A stretch of DNA of 64,000 nt from Eubacterium sp. (GTDB lineage: Bacteria > Bacillota > Clostridia > Oscillospirales > Acutalibacteraceae): the NCBI GenBank assembly GCA_017446095.1, contig JAFSRN010000009.1, forward strand, positions 59,770 through 123,769. The letters are read 5' to 3'. Of the stretch, positions 27,721-34,661 are shown in pieces. The position numbers and the translations under genes were made by a program. The notes under the pieces were generated by a model. It had not been told where the DNA came from. It made no database searches and saw nothing but the letters and a program-made list of their open reading frames with translations. Each line of letters starts with the position of its first letter. Within the stretch, counting starts at the first letter, position 1.

Positions 27721-29325
27721 ATGAAAAAGTTTAAATCAATCATTGCCATTGTTCTGGCTGTTTTGATGGCGGTTGGGTTTGCTGCCTGCGGCTCAAAGGG
27801 CGCTACCAAGAGCACTACTGCCGATGACGGCGCAATTGAGTTCGGCAAGGCGAACTACAGCGAGGACGCGCCTGTGGAAATCGGCACGCCCGATAAGCAG
27901 CTTGACGCCGATAAAATTTACAACAGCGTTAAGTACGAAGCGGATATGTTCTACGGTGACTACAAATCCACGGACAAGTCCCTGTACGGCAGCGACGGCT
28001 ATTTTGACTACAAGTCAGGCGGCTTTGCCGAGTTCTATGAGAACGCGCCGAAGATGAACGACCCCACAAATAAATCTGACTACAGCAAGCGCATTGTTTC
28101 CACGCTTCCTATCAGATTTGAGGCTGGCTCAAGCGTCGGCTACATCTTAAGCAGCATCAAGGATAAAAACGTCTGCACGCTGTCGCTTGTAAGCAAGTAC
28201 GAAAGCAGCGACAGACCTTCATATTCTGAATACTACTTTACATATGAGGTTGACGGCAACAAGATTAAACTCAAAGGCTTTGACTACGACACAGAGTCTA
28301 ACGACGACCACGAAATCACAAAGGTAAACTATGAGTTTAACGGCTTTGAACTTGAGTACGAATTTGCGTTCAGGGGCAGGGAACTCACGCTTAAGCAGGG
28401 GGATAAGTCTGTTACGCTTCGCAGCGGATACAGCATGAAGATTAACGACACAAGCTTCGACGCTTCTGCTTACCTTAAGTCCGGCGCGGAAGGTCTGCCG
28501 AACATCAACCGCATTATGCTTGAAAGAATGCACGACAAGGGCAGCAAGTTCTACACGGATTTCCTTGTTACGCGCGACAGAGATGACTACGACTACTTTG
28601 TTCACGGTAACTGCAGAATGGAGGATAACGGACTTATCACGTTTACGATTCCGTACAAAGACGGCACCGTTACCTACCAGTTTGTATACTTCTTCGGCGG
28701 TCAGGAACTTGTGCTGACCGACGGCGATAAGACTTACTTCTACACAGGCTCGTACTACGATTACTACGGCGATTCGTTTGGCGATAACATCGACGCCGAG
28801 GAAAAGGATAAACTCGGCGAAATGGACGAGCAGCAGCTTCAGCAGATTGAGGAAAAGAAGACCGACCTTATGGACGACCTTGAAAAAGAGTTCAAGGCAG
28901 AGGGTATTGACGTTACCGTAAATAAGGACACAGGCGAGCTTGCTATGGACTCAACTGTACTGTTCGGCGGCGACTCGGCTGAACTCTCCGCAGAGGGCAA
29001 GGCTTTCCTTGACAAGTTTGTTAAGGCGTACGCAAAGATTATCTACAACGACAAGTACGACGGTTTCATCAAGAAAACTATGGTTGAAGGTCATATCGCA
29101 CCGATTAGCGGAACCACTTACGAAAGCGGTCTGCCGCTGTCCGAGGAACGCGCAAAGAACGTTAAGGACTACTGCCTGTCAATCAAGGGCACGGAAAAAC
29201 TGAAGGAAACGCTTGAAACCAAGGGCTACTCACAGAGCAAGCCTGTTAAGGATAAGGACGGCAACATCGACTGCGACGCAAGCCGCCGCGTATCGTTCAG
29301 GTTCATCATCAATCTTGATAAGTAA
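27721..29325 (+). CDS. Lipoprotein with C-terminal OmpA-like peptidoglycan-binding domain
   Basis: A 534-residue exported protein. The signal peptide MKKFKSIIAIVLAVLMAVGF ends in the lipobox GFAAC, so Cys23 should be lipidated and the protein anchored outside the membrane. Residues ~40-380 form a beta-rich region of repeated tyrosine- and aspartate-rich strands (for example YCFxYEVDGNKIKLKGF-like units near 180 and FTIPYKDGTVTYQF near 320) with no family recognised. After an acidic helical linker (EEKDKLGEMDEQQLQQIEEK), residues ~405-534 resemble an OmpA C-terminal domain: DSTVLFGGDSAELSAEGKAF, then LPLSEERAKNVKDYCL and CDASRRVSFRFI. This domain binds diaminopimelate-type peptidoglycan. The start has GGAGAGGG upstream; an in-frame earlier ATG precedes the promoter -10 region and is rejected. 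Confidence 0.78.
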   Translation: MKKFKSIIAIVLAVLMAVGFAACGSKGATKSTTADDGAIEFGKANYSEDAPVEIGTPDKQLDADKIYNSVKYEADMFYGDYKSTDKSLYGSDGYFDYKSGGFAEFYENAPKMNDPTNKSDYSKRIVSTLPIRFEAGSSVGYILSSIKDKNVCTLSLVSKYESSDRPSYSEYYFTYEVDGNKIKLKGFDYDTESNDDHEITKVNYEFNGFELEYEFAFRGRELTLKQGDKSVTLRSGYSMKINDTSFDASAYLKSGAEGLPNINRIMLERMHDKGSKFYTDFLVTRDRDDYDYFVHGNCRMEDNGLITFTIPYKDGTVTYQFVYFFGGQELVLTDGDKTYFYTGSYYDYYGDSFGDNIDAEEKDKLGEMDEQQLQQIEEKKTDLMDDLEKEFKAEGIDVTVNKDTGELAMDSTVLFGGDSAELSAEGKAFLDKFVKAYAKIIYNDKYDGFIKKTMVEGHIAPISGTTYESGLPLSEERAKNVKDYCLSIKGTEKLKETLETKGYSQSKPVKDKDGNIDCDASRRVSFRFIINLDK

Positions 29326-29328
29326 TAG

Positions 29329-29359
29329 AAAAATGCTTCCCGTGTGGGAAGCATTTTTT
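29329..29359 (+). terminator. Rho-independent terminator
   Basis: Stem ATGCTTCCC / GGGAAGCAT with GTGT loop, A5 before and T6 after. Confidence 0.9.
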
Positions 29360-29482
29360 AGTGGACGGGTACAGGGAGCAGTATACAGGGAACAGTGGAC
29401 AGTTTGTCGGTGATGCGCACGGCTATTATAATGGGTGCGGGCAACGCCCGCCAAACAACCGAAAACAGAAAACTGAAAACTA
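29360..29482. repeat. Intergenic hairpin element with two unlike arms
   Basis: Left arm of GGGAACAGTGGACAGT words, right arm of GAAAACAGAAAACTG words. Core GTGCGCACGG, ATTATAAT spacer, GGGTGCGGGCAACGCCCGCC. A second chimera of arm families. Confidence 0.7.
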
Positions 29483-29512
29483 ATAAAAACCAGGTATTCC
29501 TACCTGATTTTT
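29482..29512. terminator. Bidirectional terminator, overlaps 3' end of phosphoesterase gene
   Basis: Stem CAGGTA / TACCTG with TTCC loop, preceded by A5 and followed by T5. The stop codon of the minus-strand gene lies within it. Confidence 0.75.
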
Positions 29513-30174
29513 ATAATTTCGTTAAACACTGCTGTCATCTTTTTGCTTATGTTCAGATCCATATGCAGCGAGCCGAAGTACCAGTGGCTGTAGTCCACCT
29601 TCTTCATAAGTTCCTGCAGGTATGAGTTGAGCGACGTTATGTGGATGTTCTGATTTGTGTGCATACGGATAAAGTCCTTCGCCATCGCAGGCGCTTCGTA
29701 TGTAAGCACGTAGTTTACGGTAAACTTTGCGTCCTTGAGGTTTTTTGCGCCGTTCATAAGCTCTTCGCCGTTTGGCATTTCCTCTTTCCACCAAGTTTCG
29801 CCGGGGGTGCGCATATCTGCGTCCTCGCTTTCGCCGCCGCCCATACAGAAAAACGTCTTTTTGTCAAACGTAAAGATTTCGCCGCGGCAGAGGTGGAAAA
29901 CATTGTCGCAAATCTTGTGCGCGTTACCGCCCTTAAAGCGGTACGGTCTGTATTTGCCGAGCATATCAAAATTCTCGTGTGCGCCGTCAACAAAGCAGAT
30001 TGTATATTTTTTCTTTTCCAGCTCTTTAAGCGCCTTCTTTTCCTTATTGCTGCCGTCCCACAGGAAGCCGAAATCGCCGCAGATAATCAGCGTGTCGTCC
30101 TCGGTGAGCTTGCGCAGCTTGGGATTTTTAAAAAAATTAATGTCGCCGTGAACGTCGCCTGTGATATATACCAT
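29500..30174 (-). CDS. Calcineurin-like metallophosphoesterase with degenerate metal site
   Basis: A 224-residue protein with the metallophosphoesterase fold. Motif I is intact (GDVHGD, residues 6-11) and motif II is present (IICGDFGFLW). The remaining motifs are altered: the usual GNHE reads GAHE (FVDGAHENF), the usual histidine of the LTHxxP loop is tyrosine (VLTYEAP), and the usual GHxH end motif reads GSLH. Three of the conserved metal ligands are therefore replaced, so the protein may have reduced or no phosphodiesterase activity and could act as a binding protein. Uninterrupted frame and good length argue against a pseudogene. The ribosome site is weak (AAGAAAG), and no co-transcribed neighbour exists. 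Confidence 0.75.
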   Translation of the reverse strand: MVYITGDVHGDINFFKNPKLRKLTEDDTLIICGDFGFLWDGSNKEKKALKELEKKKYTICFVDGAHENFDMLGKYRPYRFKGGNAHKICDNVFHLCRGEIFTFDKKTFFCMGGGESEDADMRTPGETWWKEEMPNGEELMNGAKNLKDAKFTVNYVLTYEAPAMAKDFIRMHTNQNIHITSLNSYLQELMKKVDYSHWYFGSLHMDLNISKKMTAVFNEIIKIR

Positions 30175-30193
30175 AATTTTATACCAATCTTTC

Positions 30194-30222
30194 TTGTATT
30201 CTCAAAATGTTTGTGTTAATAT
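30194..30222 (+). promoter_or_regulatory. Possible promoter for the D,D-carboxypeptidase gene
   Basis: TTGTAT (30194-30199), 17-bp spacer, TAATAT (30217-30222); a moderate match only. Confidence 0.4.
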
Positions 30223-30255
30223 ATATGATAGTATTAAATCGGGCAGGTGTCAAGG

Positions 30256-31665
30256 ATGAAAAAAACATTATCTGTTTTATTTGCGCTTGTTATTCTGGCG
30301 GCTACCGTTTTATCTGTACCCGTTACGGGTCTGGCTGCCGATAAAGATGCGCCTATGTACAGCGTTACTTCCAAAATTTATGCGGATTCATATATGCTAA
30401 TCAACCTCGATGACGAAAACTATCCCGTTATTGCGGCAAAGAATCAGGACAAGCGTAAATACCCCGCGTCGCTGACTAAAATTGCAACGGCGATGGTAAC
30501 GATAAACAGTGTTAAAAACTTAAAGGCAAAAACAAAGGTCAGCAAGCACGCTGTGGAAATGCTTAATAACAGCGGCGCGCAGGTTGCAGGGCTTGAAGCA
30601 GGCGACCAGCTTACGATTGAGCAGCTGCTCTACCTCACAATGGTATACTCTGCTTGCGACGCGTGCGAGGTGCTTGCCGAATACGTGGCAGGCTCTACGG
30701 AAAAATATGTGGCTATGATGAACGACTGGGCAAAATCAGTCGGCTGCAAAAATACAAACTTTGTAAACACCGACGGTCTGCACGACAATAACCACTACAC
30801 CACGGCTTCCGACCTTGCAAAGATGACTCTCAACGCGCTTGAGAACGAAACGTTTGTTAAAATTTCGACCACGCAGATGTACGAGTACGACGGTCAGAAC
30901 TATATGCACACCAACTTTATGCTCGACGAAGGTCACGTAAGCTACTACTACGAGTACGCGCAGGGCATTAAGACCGGATCGACTACGGAAGCAGGTTATT
31001 GCGTTATCACCAAGGCGGCAAAGGACGGCTACAACTACCTTGCAATCGTGCTTGATTCGCCTATAAAAACGATTGACGGCATTGAAACAAAGTGTTCGTT
31101 TATCGACGCTGCGGCGCTGTTTGACTGGGCGTTTGACTCGCTCAAATACTCCACGGTTATCCGTATGAACGACCTTGTGGACGAGGTTCCCGTTAAAAAC
31201 GGCAAGGATACGGACACGGTGCAGCTTGTTGCCCAAAAGGACGTTACAACGCTTGTGCCTGCGTCGCTCGATCCGTCGGCGGTTATGGTAAAACCTGTTG
31301 ATCCGCCCGAGGATCTGCACGCGCCTGTTACGCAGGGCGAAAAGATATGCAAAGCGCAGGTTATCTATGCGGACAAGGTTATTGCAACAGTTGACCTTGT
31401 GGCGGCTACCACGGTTGAGCTGTCCACCTTCCTCGGCATTGCAAACGCAATCAAAAGCGTGTTCAGCAACAAAATAGTTATTGCGCTGTTTGCCATAGCG
31501 GTTGCGCTCGGCGTGCTGTATGTGGCTGTGTTTATCAACAGGCTGCGCAAGGATAAGCGCCGTATTGCGGAAAAGCGCCGCCGTCAGCGTGAGCTTGACG
31601 ACCAGATTAACGCGCAGTATTACGGCAAGGATGATTATCTTCCGCCGCCGAAACGGCGTAAATAA
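30256..31665 (+). CDS. D-alanyl-D-alanine carboxypeptidase (penicillin-binding protein, S11 family)
   Basis: A 469-residue exported enzyme. Signal peptide at 1-28 (LFALVILAATVLSVPVTGLA). The active-site SxxK motif is Ser72-Lys75 (PASLTK) and the KTG motif is 239-241 (GIKTGSTTEAGY). The SxN position reads Ser-Ala-Cys (132-134, YSACDACE) instead of the usual Asn. After the catalytic domain and a beta domain there is a transmembrane helix at about 405-428 and a highly basic cytoplasmic tail ending PPPKRRK. It would trim the terminal D-Ala of peptidoglycan pentapeptides outside the cell. The start at 30256 has AGGTG six bases upstream; a GTG nine bases earlier is in that site. Similar to DacA/DacF; which paralogue is uncertain. 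Confidence 0.88.
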   Translation: MKKTLSVLFALVILAATVLSVPVTGLAADKDAPMYSVTSKIYADSYMLINLDDENYPVIAAKNQDKRKYPASLTKIATAMVTINSVKNLKAKTKVSKHAVEMLNNSGAQVAGLEAGDQLTIEQLLYLTMVYSACDACEVLAEYVAGSTEKYVAMMNDWAKSVGCKNTNFVNTDGLHDNNHYTTASDLAKMTLNALENETFVKISTTQMYEYDGQNYMHTNFMLDEGHVSYYYEYAQGIKTGSTTEAGYCVITKAAKDGYNYLAIVLDSPIKTIDGIETKCSFIDAAALFDWAFDSLKYSTVIRMNDLVDEVPVKNGKDTDTVQLVAQKDVTTLVPASLDPSAVMVKPVDPPEDLHAPVTQGEKICKAQVIYADKVIATVDLVAATTVELSTFLGIANAIKSVFSNKIVIALFAIAVALGVLYVAVFINRLRKDKRRIAEKRRRQRELDDQINAQYYGKDDYLPPPKRRK

Positions 31666-31683
31666 TTGAGAATTAAAAAGTTC

Positions 31684-31715
31684 TTGACAAAGCGCTTTTT
31701 TTATGTTAATATAAT
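31684..31715 (+). promoter_or_regulatory. Promoter for infC-rpmI-rplT
   Basis: TTGACA at 31684-31689. Either TAATAT (31707-31712, 17-bp spacer) or the better-matching TATAAT (31710-31715, 20-bp spacer) is the -10 box. Confidence 0.75.
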
Positions 31716-31823
31716 CGCACAACAAAGCAGAACGCAGCTCGTTCTCCCCTCCAGCGTGAGTAAAGAGGGCAATACTTAATGGGTTTTATTAAGTACGGGC
31801 GTTTTGCGTTCGTACTTATTTTT
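31716..31823 (+). ncRNA. L20-type autoregulatory leader of infC-rpmI-rplT
   Basis: The ~108-nt leader ends in a terminator stem AAGTACG / CGTACTT (31791-31817) followed by ATTTTTT. An overlapping alternative stem, TACTTAAT / ATTAAGTA (31773-31795), uses the same AAGTA bases, so the two are mutually exclusive, as in an attenuator. Position before infC-rpmI-rplT and the arrangement fit the ribosomal protein L20 leader of Bacillota, in which free L20 stabilises the terminator form. No covariance search was run. Confidence 0.75.
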
Positions 31824-31824
31824 T

Positions 31825-31890
31825 AATTCGGAATGCGGAATTCGGAATGCGGAATTAATGCCGAAAACCGAAAACTGAAAACCGAAAACT
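31825..31890. repeat. Repeat arms only (GGAATTC and GAAAACCG words)
   Basis: AATTCGGAATGCGG words followed directly by CCGAAAACCGAAAACTG words, with no core palindrome. It lies between the L20 leader and the infC ribosome site. Confidence 0.65.
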
Positions 31891-31910
31891 AAAACAGAGA
31901 GGTGTTATTT

Positions 31911-32432
31911 ATCAGCAAGGACGCTCCACAACTTAACGGTGAAATCAGAGACAAGGAACTCCGCGTTATTTCGGAAACAGGCGAACAGCTTGGCATTATG
32001 AGCGCTAAAGAGGCGCAGAAGATTGCCGATTCCAAGGGCGTAGATCTCGTAAAGATTGCCCCGCAGGCAAAGCCGCCTGTTGCTAAAATTATGGACTATT
32101 CCAAGTACAGATACGAGCAGCAGAAGCGTGAAAAGGAAAATCGCAAAAAGCAAAAGACTGTTGAAACTAAGGAAATCAGACTTTCCATCAACATTGATAT
32201 CGGCGATTTTAACACAAAAGTTAATCAGGCTCGCAAGTTCTTATCTAAAGGCGATAAGCTCAAGGTATCAATCCGTCTGCGCGGCAGGGAAATGGCTCAT
32301 TCCGACCTCGCGGTTGCAAATATGCAGCGCTTTGCCGAGGAGCTTGAGGAAGAAGCAACTGTTGATAAAAAGCCAAAACTCGAGGGCAGGCAGGTACTTA
32401 TGTTTATGTCGCCCAAAGCAAGCAGTAAATAA
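31911..32432 (+). CDS. infC: Translation initiation factor IF-3, apparently starting at ATC
   Basis: A 173-residue IF-3 of typical length: N-terminal domain (LNGEIRDKELRVISETGEQL), basic linker helix (YRYEQQKREKENRKK) and C-terminal domain that blocks 50S joining (EIRLSINIDIGDFNTKVNQA). There is no in-frame ATG near the conserved N-terminus. An ideal Shine-Dalgarno, AGAGAGGTG (31896-31904), is six bases before ATC at 31911, where ISKDAPQLNGEIR begins as in relatives. The in-frame GTG at 31902 lies inside that ribosome site. IF-3 genes often use rare start codons (AUU in E. coli) so that the factor represses its own translation, which supports ATC. First gene of the L20-controlled operon. Confidence 0.9.
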   Translation: MSKDAPQLNGEIRDKELRVISETGEQLGIMSAKEAQKIADSKGVDLVKIAPQAKPPVAKIMDYSKYRYEQQKREKENRKKQKTVETKEIRLSINIDIGDFNTKVNQARKFLSKGDKLKVSIRLRGREMAHSDLAVANMQRFAEELEEEATVDKKPKLEGRQVLMFMSPKASSK

Positions 32433-32453
32433 TTCATTCAGGAGGAATATATT

Positions 32454-32651
32454 ATGCCAAAAATTAAGACTCACAGCGGCGCTAAAAAGCGTTTTAAGAA
32501 AACAAAGAGTGGTCAGGTTAAGAGATCGCACGCTTATACTTCTCACATCCTTACCAAAAAGTCAACAAAGCGCAAGAGAAATCTTCGCAAGCAGGTTGTT
32601 GCCGATGTTACAAATCAGAAGCAGCTGCAGAGACTCGTACCTTACAAATAA
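32454..32651 (+). CDS. rpmI: 50S ribosomal protein L35
   Basis: A 65-residue, strongly basic protein matching bL35 end to end: [38 protein letters not shown] and the C-terminal RLVPYK. It binds 23S rRNA in the large subunit. A strong AGGAGG precedes the ATG. It sits 21 bp after infC and 46 bp before rplT in the universal infC-rpmI-rplT order. Confidence 0.97.
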   Translation: MPKIKTHSGAKKRFKKTKSGQVKRSHAYTSHILTKKSTKRKRNLRKQVVADVTNQKQLQRLVPYK

Positions 32652-32697
32652 ACCAAGGTACACTATTTAAGTTTTCAACTAACGGAGGTATATAACT

Positions 32698-33051
32698 ATG
32701 GCTAGAGTTAAGGGCGCAATGATGACGCGCAAAAGAAGAAAGAAAGTATTAAAGGCTGCAAAGGGCTACTACGGCTCAAAGCACGCTCTTTTCCGCACAG
32801 CTAAGCAGGCTGTAATGAAGAGCGGCCAGTATGCATATATCGGCAGAAAGCAGAAGAAAAGAGATTTCAGAAGAATGTGGATCACTCGTATTTCCGCTGC
32901 TTGCAAGGCAAACGGCATGAACTACTCCACATTTATGAACGGTCTTAAAAAAGCAAATATCGACCTTAACAGAAAAATGCTTTCCGAAATCGCTATCAGC
33001 GATCCTGCTGCATTCACAGCACTCACAGAGGCTGCAAAGGCTGCACTCTAA
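32698..33051 (+). CDS. rplT: 50S ribosomal protein L20
   Basis: A 117-residue bL20 of standard length. The long basic N-terminal extension ([20 protein letters not shown]) threads into 23S r[23 protein letters not shown] and [15 protein letters not shown] are signature segments. Needed early in 50S assembly, and by family knowledge the repressor that acts on the leader at 31716-31823. CGGAGG provides the ribosome site. The operon terminator follows at 33063. Confidence 0.97.
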   Translation: MARVKGAMMTRKRRKKVLKAAKGYYGSKHALFRTAKQAVMKSGQYAYIGRKQKKRDFRRMWITRISAACKANGMNYSTFMNGLKKANIDLNRKMLSEIAISDPAAFTALTEAAKAAL

Positions 33052-33062
33052 TTAAAAAATTC

Positions 33063-33099
33063 GGACTGACTTGGATGAAACCGAGTCAGTCCTTTTTTT
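33063..33099 (+). terminator. infC-rpmI-rplT terminator
   Basis: Twelve-base-pair stem GGACTGACTTGG / CCGAGTCAGTCC, ATGAAA loop, T7. It touches the end of the convergent gene at 33098. Confidence 0.92.
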
Positions 33100-33277
33100 A
33101 TTTATTATTTTTAGTAATATCTAAATTCGAAAGCGCATATTCAACGCACTGAACAATCAATTCGTTTCGGCTGATATCCGAATTCGCGGCTGTTTTGTCA
33201 ACCTTGCTCAACAGATTTGTATCCATACGAATTGATATTACTTCTTTTTCAGACTTTTTAGGTTTGAAGTTACCCAT
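33098..33277 (-). CDS. Small ribbon-helix-helix (CopG/Arc-like) DNA-binding protein
   Basis: A 59-residue protein (MGNFKPKKSEKEVISIRMDT onwards). The strand EVISIRMD followed by two helices, LLSKVDKTAANSD and SRNELIVQCVEYALSNL, is the ribbon-helix-helix pattern; dimers insert the strand into the major groove. The start at 33277 has AAGAAAGGG nine bases upstream; a longer frame to 33331 reads unusual residues and lacks a ribosome site. No toxin gene is adjacent, so an antitoxin role is not supported; a plain transcription regulator is more likely. Its codons are A+T-rich, like those of the next gene. Confidence 0.75.
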   Translation of the reverse strand: MGNFKPKKSEKEVISIRMDTNLLSKVDKTAANSDISRNELIVQCVEYALSNLDITKNNK

Positions 33278-33312
33278 AACACATAGCCCTTTCTTAAAGT
33301 ATTCGTTTTCTC

Positions 33313-33341
33313 TTGACTTATTATACCACAAATGCTATAAT
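33313..33341 (+). promoter_or_regulatory. Promoter for the first acyltransferase gene
   Basis: TTGACT (33313-33318), 17-bp spacer, TATAAT (33336-33341). It overlaps the region upstream of the divergent RHH gene, which could bind here. Confidence 0.75.
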
Positions 33342-33459
33342 AATTATGTATTCAATATATGATGTTATATGTGATATAAAAAATGATTTTAAAAATGTAT
33401 TTAACACGTAAAACAGCGTGAAATGTAACGTGATTTTTAAGAGGGTTAATTATAAGTAT

Positions 33460-34560
33460 ATGGAAAAATTAAATATAACAAGTAAACGGAATGCAGGGGT
33501 TGAGGTCCTGCGTTTTGTATTTGCTGTGGTTATACTTCTCGGGCACGCATTTTCTGAGTTCGGCAGCAGCAAAACGCCGTTCGGTGTCATTCGTCAAGGC
33601 GCAATCGGCGTTGAGTTTTTCTTTGTGTTAAGCGGAATACTGATGGCAAAAAGTGTTTTTGATAATGGCATACATCATACAAACATAACTGTATCAAAAG
33701 CCACGCCTGCATTTATTGCTAAAAAATACCTTGCGGTTTTTCCTACACACTTGATAACTTATATAATTATGTTAGGCGAACTGATTTATTATAATAATCT
33801 TGACAGCGTGCAGGCGTTAAAGAAGGTAACATTTTCACTTCCTGAAGTTTTTCTTGTTCATATGAGCGGAATTAAGCTTTCGATTGTTAATCAAAACGTT
33901 TGGTACATTTCGGCAATGCTTTTTGCAATGCTGATAATATATCCTGTTCTTTTACGATATAAAGCTTTATTCACGCGTGTAATTTCACCGATATTGTTTT
34001 TAACGATTTTCGGATTCATTTATCAGTCAACCGGCAGCCTTACACCGTCAAGTGAAGTTGTGGCAGGCGGCTTGGCGTTAAAAGGCACTTTGCGCGCTGT
34101 TGCGGAAATATCTCTCGGCACAACTGTGTATGAGTTTATTGTCAGTTTAAACAAAACAGAATTAACGGTATTCGCAAAGCATTTAATAAGGCTTGTGGAA
34201 CTATCATGCTACGTGCTAACAATATTTGTCAGCATGACTACTATAAATATAAAATGGTATTTTGTGTTTGTTTTTATGCTTTCTGTAGGCTTGGCAATTA
34301 CATTCAGTAAGTATTCAATTTCTGCAAAAGTTCCGCCGCTTAAACCGATAGTGTATCTGGGAAGTTTGAGTATGACTGTATTTGTTTGTCAAAGAGCGGT
34401 GCTGTATCCTTTATCAGAACTTATGTTGTTCAGGTCATACCGTTTTAACACGTTAGCATTTTTTATTGGTACAATTGCACTGTCGGTATTCTTAAAATGT
34501 GTTTTGGATTTTGCGGAAAATCGCATTAAGGATAAAAGTGTTTTTGTTCAGGCAAAGTAG
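33460..34560 (+). CDS. Acyltransferase family 3 membrane protein (A+T-rich)
   Basis: A 366-residue polytopic protein of the acyltransferase-3 family, which O-acetylates or succinylates surface polysaccharides. The conserved Arg and His of the first membrane segments are in GVEVLRF and LLGHAFSEFG, with GVEFFFVLSGILMAK following. About ten hydrophobic segments run to the C-terminus. The start at 33460 (MEKLNITSKRNAG) is chosen by family alignment; AAGAGGG lies upstream but at a long distance, and a GTG at 33418 is possible. Codon usage is visibly richer in A+T (many TTA, ATA, AAA) than in the next gene or the flanking housekeeping genes, which suggests horizontal acquisition. Substrate unknown. 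Confidence 0.8.
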   Translation: MEKLNITSKRNAGVEVLRFVFAVVILLGHAFSEFGSSKTPFGVIRQGAIGVEFFFVLSGILMAKSVFDNGIHHTNITVSKATPAFIAKKYLAVFPTHLITYIIMLGELIYYNNLDSVQALKKVTFSLPEVFLVHMSGIKLSIVNQNVWYISAMLFAMLIIYPVLLRYKALFTRVISPILFLTIFGFIYQSTGSLTPSSEVVAGGLALKGTLRAVAEISLGTTVYEFIVSLNKTELTVFAKHLIRLVELSCYVLTIFVSMTTINIKWYFVFVFMLSVGLAITFSKYSISAKVPPLKPIVYLGSLSMTVFVCQRAVLYPLSELMLFRSYRFNTLAFFIGTIALSVFLKCVLDFAENRIKDKSVFVQAK

Positions 34561-34596
34561 CTAACATTATATTAAATGTATCGCTCTAATCGTTAG

Positions 34597-34625
34597 TTGA
34601 CGTAGTTGGTTTTGAATGGTATAAT
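34597..34625 (+). promoter_or_regulatory. Promoter for the second acyltransferase gene
   Basis: TTGACG (34597-34602), 17-bp spacer, TATAAT (34620-34625). Confidence 0.8.
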
Positions 34626-34661
34626 TAACCCGTAATCACTTGGCAAAAGAGGCAGGGTATT

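Noticed and set aside
33098-33277. The RHH protein as an antitoxin
   Set aside because: No small toxin-like gene is adjacent on the same strand; the neighbours are rplT (convergent) and an acyltransferase (divergent).
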